A stretch of 39,838 nucleotides of DNA from Deltaproteobacteria bacterium (lineage in GTDB: Bacteria > Myxococcota_A > JAADFL01). Below, one piece after another: positions 37,317-39,838 of this stretch; positions within the stretch are counted from its first letter, which is position 1, and every line of letters begins with the position of its first letter. The translations under genes and the position numbers were made by a program. Below the pieces are notes generated by a model, which worked only from the letters and a program-made list of their open reading frames with translations, was not told the origin of the DNA and made no database searches. The stretch spans positions 1 through 39,838 of the forward strand of contig JAADFL010000113.1 in the NCBI GenBank assembly GCA_013152945.1, read 5' to 3'.

Positions 37317-38402
37317 ATGAAAATTTTAGCAGCTTTGGTTCTGCAGGTAATGCTCTTATCGCCTGCACTGGCTGCCGAAGTGGAGCTGATCGACGACTCA
37401 CTCGATCACTCCACGACAGGCATTCGAGAGGGAGGAGCATTCCTCGAATCCGGCGGGTGGCAGGCAAAAGCCGGAAAGAACGTCAGGATAACTTATGACC
37501 TGGGCAAAGCGTATTCTGCCGGAAGGTTCAGGGTAAATGTCAAGAATTTCCTGCCCTGCGACCAACCGAACAATGAAAAGTGTCACATCATGACCATGTG
37601 GCAAAGTACAAACCAGACCAGGGGCTCGGCAAAGGACGCTGGAGAATCCTATTGGATATTCAGAACAGGCAGCAATTATTTCGGCCCTCCTTGTCACTAC
37701 AAATTCCTGACGCGGCCTGTTGGAGCGGACACCGTACCAAGTGACGAGGCAAGAATCGACCATGGCTTCAACTGGAAAGCAAACGCCACATATTCATACA
37801 CAGTTACCTGGGATGAATCAGGATATATAAGCCTAAAACGAGGCTATCCAGGTGGAGAAAACGTAATATATGAACATCACCACAACAAGCCGATCAGGTT
37901 ACGTTATCTTTTGATAGGTAGAGACCATGAGACCAAGCCCAATTACGGAGAACAACCAGGTGTTATTTACTCCAATGTCAAGGTATGGGTAAAAGAGGAT
38001 TCAGGTGATACGGATATCGACATAGACACTGATACGGATATCGACACGGACGCTGATACAGATACTGATACGGATATCGACACGGACGCTGATACGGATA
38101 CTGATACGGATATCGACACGGACGCTGATACGGATACTGATACGGATATCGACACAGACGCTGATACGGATACAGGTGGAGATACAGATATTGATACTGA
38201 CAGTGACAGCGATACAAATATAGGCTGTAGGTACGACAGCGATTGCGAGAAAGGTCTGATTTGCGTGGACGGCACTTGCAAATCCGGAGTTGGTTCAAAA
38301 GACTCTGGCTGTGCTTCGACAGGAGCACATGGTTTTGGTCCGGCTGTCTTGTTATTACTTGCCTTACATCTTGCACACCGATGGCCGCCTCACCGAAGTT
38401 GA
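37317..38402 (+). CDS. Surface protein: lectin-like domain, Asp-Thr stalk, Cys module, C-terminal anchor
   Basis: 361 residues from ATG 37317 (AGGAG 7 nt upstream). A signal peptide ends at PALAA. Residues of about 22-230 are beta-rich and resemble concanavalin-like or carbohydrate-binding folds (VRITYDLG, YTVTWDESGYISLKRG, IYSNVKVWV); this is a weak recognition. An Asp-Thr/Ile/Ala stalk follows, built on a 36-bp DNA repeat, then the EB-like CRYDSDCEKGLICVDGTC. The end has GCAS, a hydrophobic stretch (GPAVLLLLALHLA) and a basic tail, resembling the MYXO-CTERM sorting layout. This suggests surface display. It shares the stalk idea with the gene at 18822 but is anchored at the opposite end. Confidence 0.82.
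   Translation: MKILAALVLQVMLLSPALAAEVELIDDSLDHSTTGIREGGAFLESGGWQAKAGKNVRITYDLGKAYSAGRFRVNVKNFLPCDQPNNEKCHIMTMWQSTNQTRGSAKDAGESYWIFRTGSNYFGPPCHYKFLTRPVGADTVPSDEARIDHGFNWKANATYSYTVTWDESGYISLKRGYPGGENVIYEHHHNKPIRLRYLLIGRDHETKPNYGEQPGVIYSNVKVWVKEDSGDTDIDIDTDTDIDTDADTDTDTDIDTDADTDTDTDIDTDADTDTDTDIDTDADTDTGGDTDIDTDSDSDTNIGCRYDSDCEKGLICVDGTCKSGVGSKDSGCASTGAHGFGPAVLLLLALHLAHRWPPHRS
38031..38174 (+). repeat. Four tandem 36-bp repeats encoding the Asp-Thr stalk
   Basis: Copies at 38031-38066, 38067-38102, 38103-38138 and 38139-38174 are nearly identical, each 12 codons (pattern DTDIDTDADTDT). Degenerate hexamers flank the block on both sides. The length is a multiple of three, so gain or loss of a copy would leave the frame intact. 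Confidence 0.93.
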
Positions 38403-38462
38403 TTTTCTTTCCTGATTTTCTTGCCGGCTGATTCCTGTACCAACTGGAAAAAGGGGGAAAGA

Positions 38463-39332
38463 ATGAATTTATGGTATATTCAAGAGAAAATAGGGTTGAA
38501 ATCTTTGGGAATTGATGCCAGGATTGTTCACATGATCAAACATGCACGTAGTGCCATGCAGCTCTCGGCCACTTTCTTCGTAATGCTAATGTTGGCATTT
38601 ATTATGCTCTCGGGTGCTGCAATGGCTTTTGATGAAGTTCCCGTGCTGAACGCCAGGCTCTCATCCCCGATGAGCGGGCCAGTCTCGCTGGAGTATGAAG
38701 CGAGCTATGGCACGCGGGATACCCGCTTCCTTGGATTACGGGGCTTTGAGCAGGCATTCAGGATCCAGGTTCGCCCGTATGAAAGGATCGGCCTGCAGGC
38801 ATGGGCAGGCACGGCCCTTCGAGATGGCGCTGTCAAGGGAACCAGCCTTGGAGCCATGGCATCATTTAGGCTGCTCTCACAGCATGACAGCTCGAAACTC
38901 CTCAATCTGGATGTCGCAGTAGGAGTGCTTAGAGATTACCGCGGTGAGACCTTGCCAAGACTTCAAGTGGTGATGGAACGTGATATCGGCAGGATCGCGC
39001 TAAGTGCGGCCGGCATGCTGGAGATACCTCATTCACCTGCAAGAGACGATGCCGATATAGTGTTGGGAGTGGCCGGCAGATACAATATCAACGAATGGTA
39101 CACCCAAGGCATAGAGGTGAGGGTAGAGGACCTGGAGGGAATCTGGGAAACCGATGAGGCCGAAGGAGGGGCTAAGTTGTTGCTGGGGCCATGGAGCAGC
39201 TTTGAGGTAGCCGGGGGGCTTTTCCTAACTGCTGGCGCAGGACTCCTGGTGAACCTCTCCCACGGGCAACCAGGCTTTAGCGGAAAGAAGTTTGGAATAA
39301 TGGCCAGGGCAGGGGTGGCCTACTCGTTTTGA
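38463..39332 (+). CDS. Small outer-membrane beta-barrel-like protein
   Basis: 289 residues from ATG 38463 (GGGGGA just upstream). ATG 38532 (266 residues, AGGA 8 nt upstream) gives a more typical signal peptide ending in GAAMA, so either is possible. The mature part consists of alternating strands (VSLEYEASYGT, IGLQAWAGTAL, IALSAAGMLEI, IMARAGVAYSF) and ends in a C-terminal Phe, the classic signal for outer-membrane barrel insertion. No Cys is present after the signal. I recognise no specific family. It follows the stalk protein by 60 nt and may be in the same transcript. Confidence 0.75.
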   Translation: MNLWYIQEKIGLKSLGIDARIVHMIKHARSAMQLSATFFVMLMLAFIMLSGAAMAFDEVPVLNARLSSPMSGPVSLEYEASYGTRDTRFLGLRGFEQAFRIQVRPYERIGLQAWAGTALRDGAVKGTSLGAMASFRLLSQHDSSKLLNLDVAVGVLRDYRGETLPRLQVVMERDIGRIALSAAGMLEIPHSPARDDADIVLGVAGRYNINEWYTQGIEVRVEDLEGIWETDEAEGGAKLLLGPWSSFEVAGGLFLTAGAGLLVNLSHGQPGFSGKKFGIMARAGVAYSF

Positions 39333-39356
39333 CCCGAGCTTCCACCAAGCTTCCAC

Positions 39357-39373
39357 CCCACCCAGGTTGATTT
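39357..39373 (+). repeat. Copy A of a dispersed intergenic motif
   Basis: CCCACCCAGGTTGATTT, identical to the minus-strand reading of 19061-19077. Here it is followed immediately by a looser second copy, so the element may be part of a short tandem set. It lies 25 nt beyond the end of the barrel gene. Confidence 0.7.
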
Positions 39374-39671
39374 TAACACCACCCAAATTGTTTTTAAATC
39401 ACGCGATGTTACTGAACAGGCAAGATCGTGCGAGTACCCACCATGCTCCTCGCAGACACTGATAAATGCATCAGCGGGTATCAATAATCAACTGCAATGG
39501 TCTGGACCTCCAATGATCGAAAACACTGAAAAAGATCTTCCTTCCCGGCACAGCTCGCTGAAATTGTGTGCCAAGCTAAAAGCCATGACCTTCTATGAAC
39601 CTAACCCGCGTCGGCATGACTCCAAAGCAAGCCCGCTATTCTGAAATTCCTTAATGATATCAACAAAAATA

Positions 39672-39727
39672 TCACCTCCGTCCCCTCAATCGTCCCCTCA
39701 ATCCCCCTCACCTCCGTCCCCTCAATC
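39672..39727. repeat. 20-bp direct repeats with a partial copy between
   Basis: TCACCTCCGTCCCCTCAATC occurs at 39672-39691 and at 39708-39727. A partial copy (GTCCCCTCAATC) lies directly after the first. On the minus strand the unit reads GATTGAGGGGACGGAGGTGA. Repeats of this style often flank small transposase-type elements, but no such gene is visible in the window. Confidence 0.85.
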
Positions 39728-39838
39728 ATCCAATTGATACAGGAGGACGCGAGCCAGGCGCGGCCTTGCCTTACCCGCCTTGGTCGGGCCAGCTCTGCCT
39801 CGGCCCTCCCCGTCGTGCTTCACTACGCCGCGCCGTTC

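Larger units (their letters stand above)
39333..39838. other. Gene-free right end of the window with short repeats
   Basis: About 500 bp without a gene I can support. It holds a tandem AGCTTCCACC pair (39339-39359), the dispersed motif copy at 39357 with a degenerate second copy next to it (CACCCAAATTGTTTTTAAAT), and the GGGGAC-type direct repeats at 39672-39727. On the minus strand a 38-codon frame runs in from the window edge and stops at 39722. It is Arg/Gly/Ala-rich and could be the tail of a gene lying outside, or chance. The last 100 bp are markedly GC-richer than the rest. Confidence 0.55.

Noticed and set aside
37967-38376. Minus-strand frames rich in Val-Ser and Tyr-Pro over the second stalk
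   Set aside because: Repeat artefacts of the 36-bp array; the plus-strand gene has a clear signal peptide and C-terminal anchor.

Overview
The window looks like chromosomal DNA from an anaerobic or facultatively anaerobic Gram-negative bacterium of the Myxococcota / former Deltaproteobacteria type. The signs are several large lipoproteins with lipobox signal peptides, outer-membrane barrels, MopE-like CGNxxDDDCDG motifs, FG-GAP propellers, Asp-Thr 'stalk' repeats, a C-terminal tail resembling MYXO-CTERM, a PEGA-domain Ser/Thr kinase and RNase HIII. The tungsten-type aldehyde oxidoreductase points to anaerobic metabolism. This taxonomic reading is inferred from gene style; no marker phylogeny was possible. 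Base composition is moderate and looks even, and I saw no intact transposase, integrase, phage gene or CRISPR array.

Layout. 1-186: window edge and a minus-strand tRNA-Ala(CGC). 416-6559: a five-gene plus-strand operon of AOR-family tungstoenzyme, glutamine-synthetase-like ligase, iron-type alcohol dehydrogenase, HAD-fold protein and class-I glutamine amidotransferase-like hydrolase. 6732-7860: mobB-mobA on the minus strand. 8095-13179: a giant lipoprotein with a Cys/Asp-rich half and a 14-blade FG-GAP half. 13353-14972: pyrG. 15135-18822: a Cys-rich surface lipoprotein broken by one extra base inside its Asp-Thr stalk. 19148-22824: kinase plus 5'-nucleotidase lipoprotein operon. 22958-23770: XdhC-like protein. 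24024-25394: outer-membrane protein. 25424-30889: minus-strand cluster of dGTPase, CBS pair, SRAP abasic-site protein and two tandem paralogous lipoproteins. 31127-37232: FadL-like porin, Cys-rich lipoprotein, RNase HIII and M48 protease fused to a TerB-like domain. 37317-39332: a second Asp-Thr stalk protein and a small barrel protein. 39333-39838: no gene seen, but short repeats.

How the genes may work together. The first operon is the best candidate for an undescribed system. A GS-like ligase paired with a GATase-like hydrolase recalls the gamma-glutamylation/deglutamylation pair of aniline and isopropylamine catabolism. Here it is coupled to alcohol and aldehyde oxidoreductases rather than oxygenases, and molybdopterin genes lie next door. 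This suggests an anaerobic route in which an amine is masked with glutamate and its alcohol or aldehyde group is then oxidised or reduced. The substrate is unknown.

The second theme is a dense set of surface proteins. Two use Asp-Thr stalks, and one carries a single-base frameshift exactly inside the hexanucleotide array, which could be phase variation, decay or an assembly error. Start sites were chosen from Shine-Dalgarno spacing, and several differ from the longest open frame.
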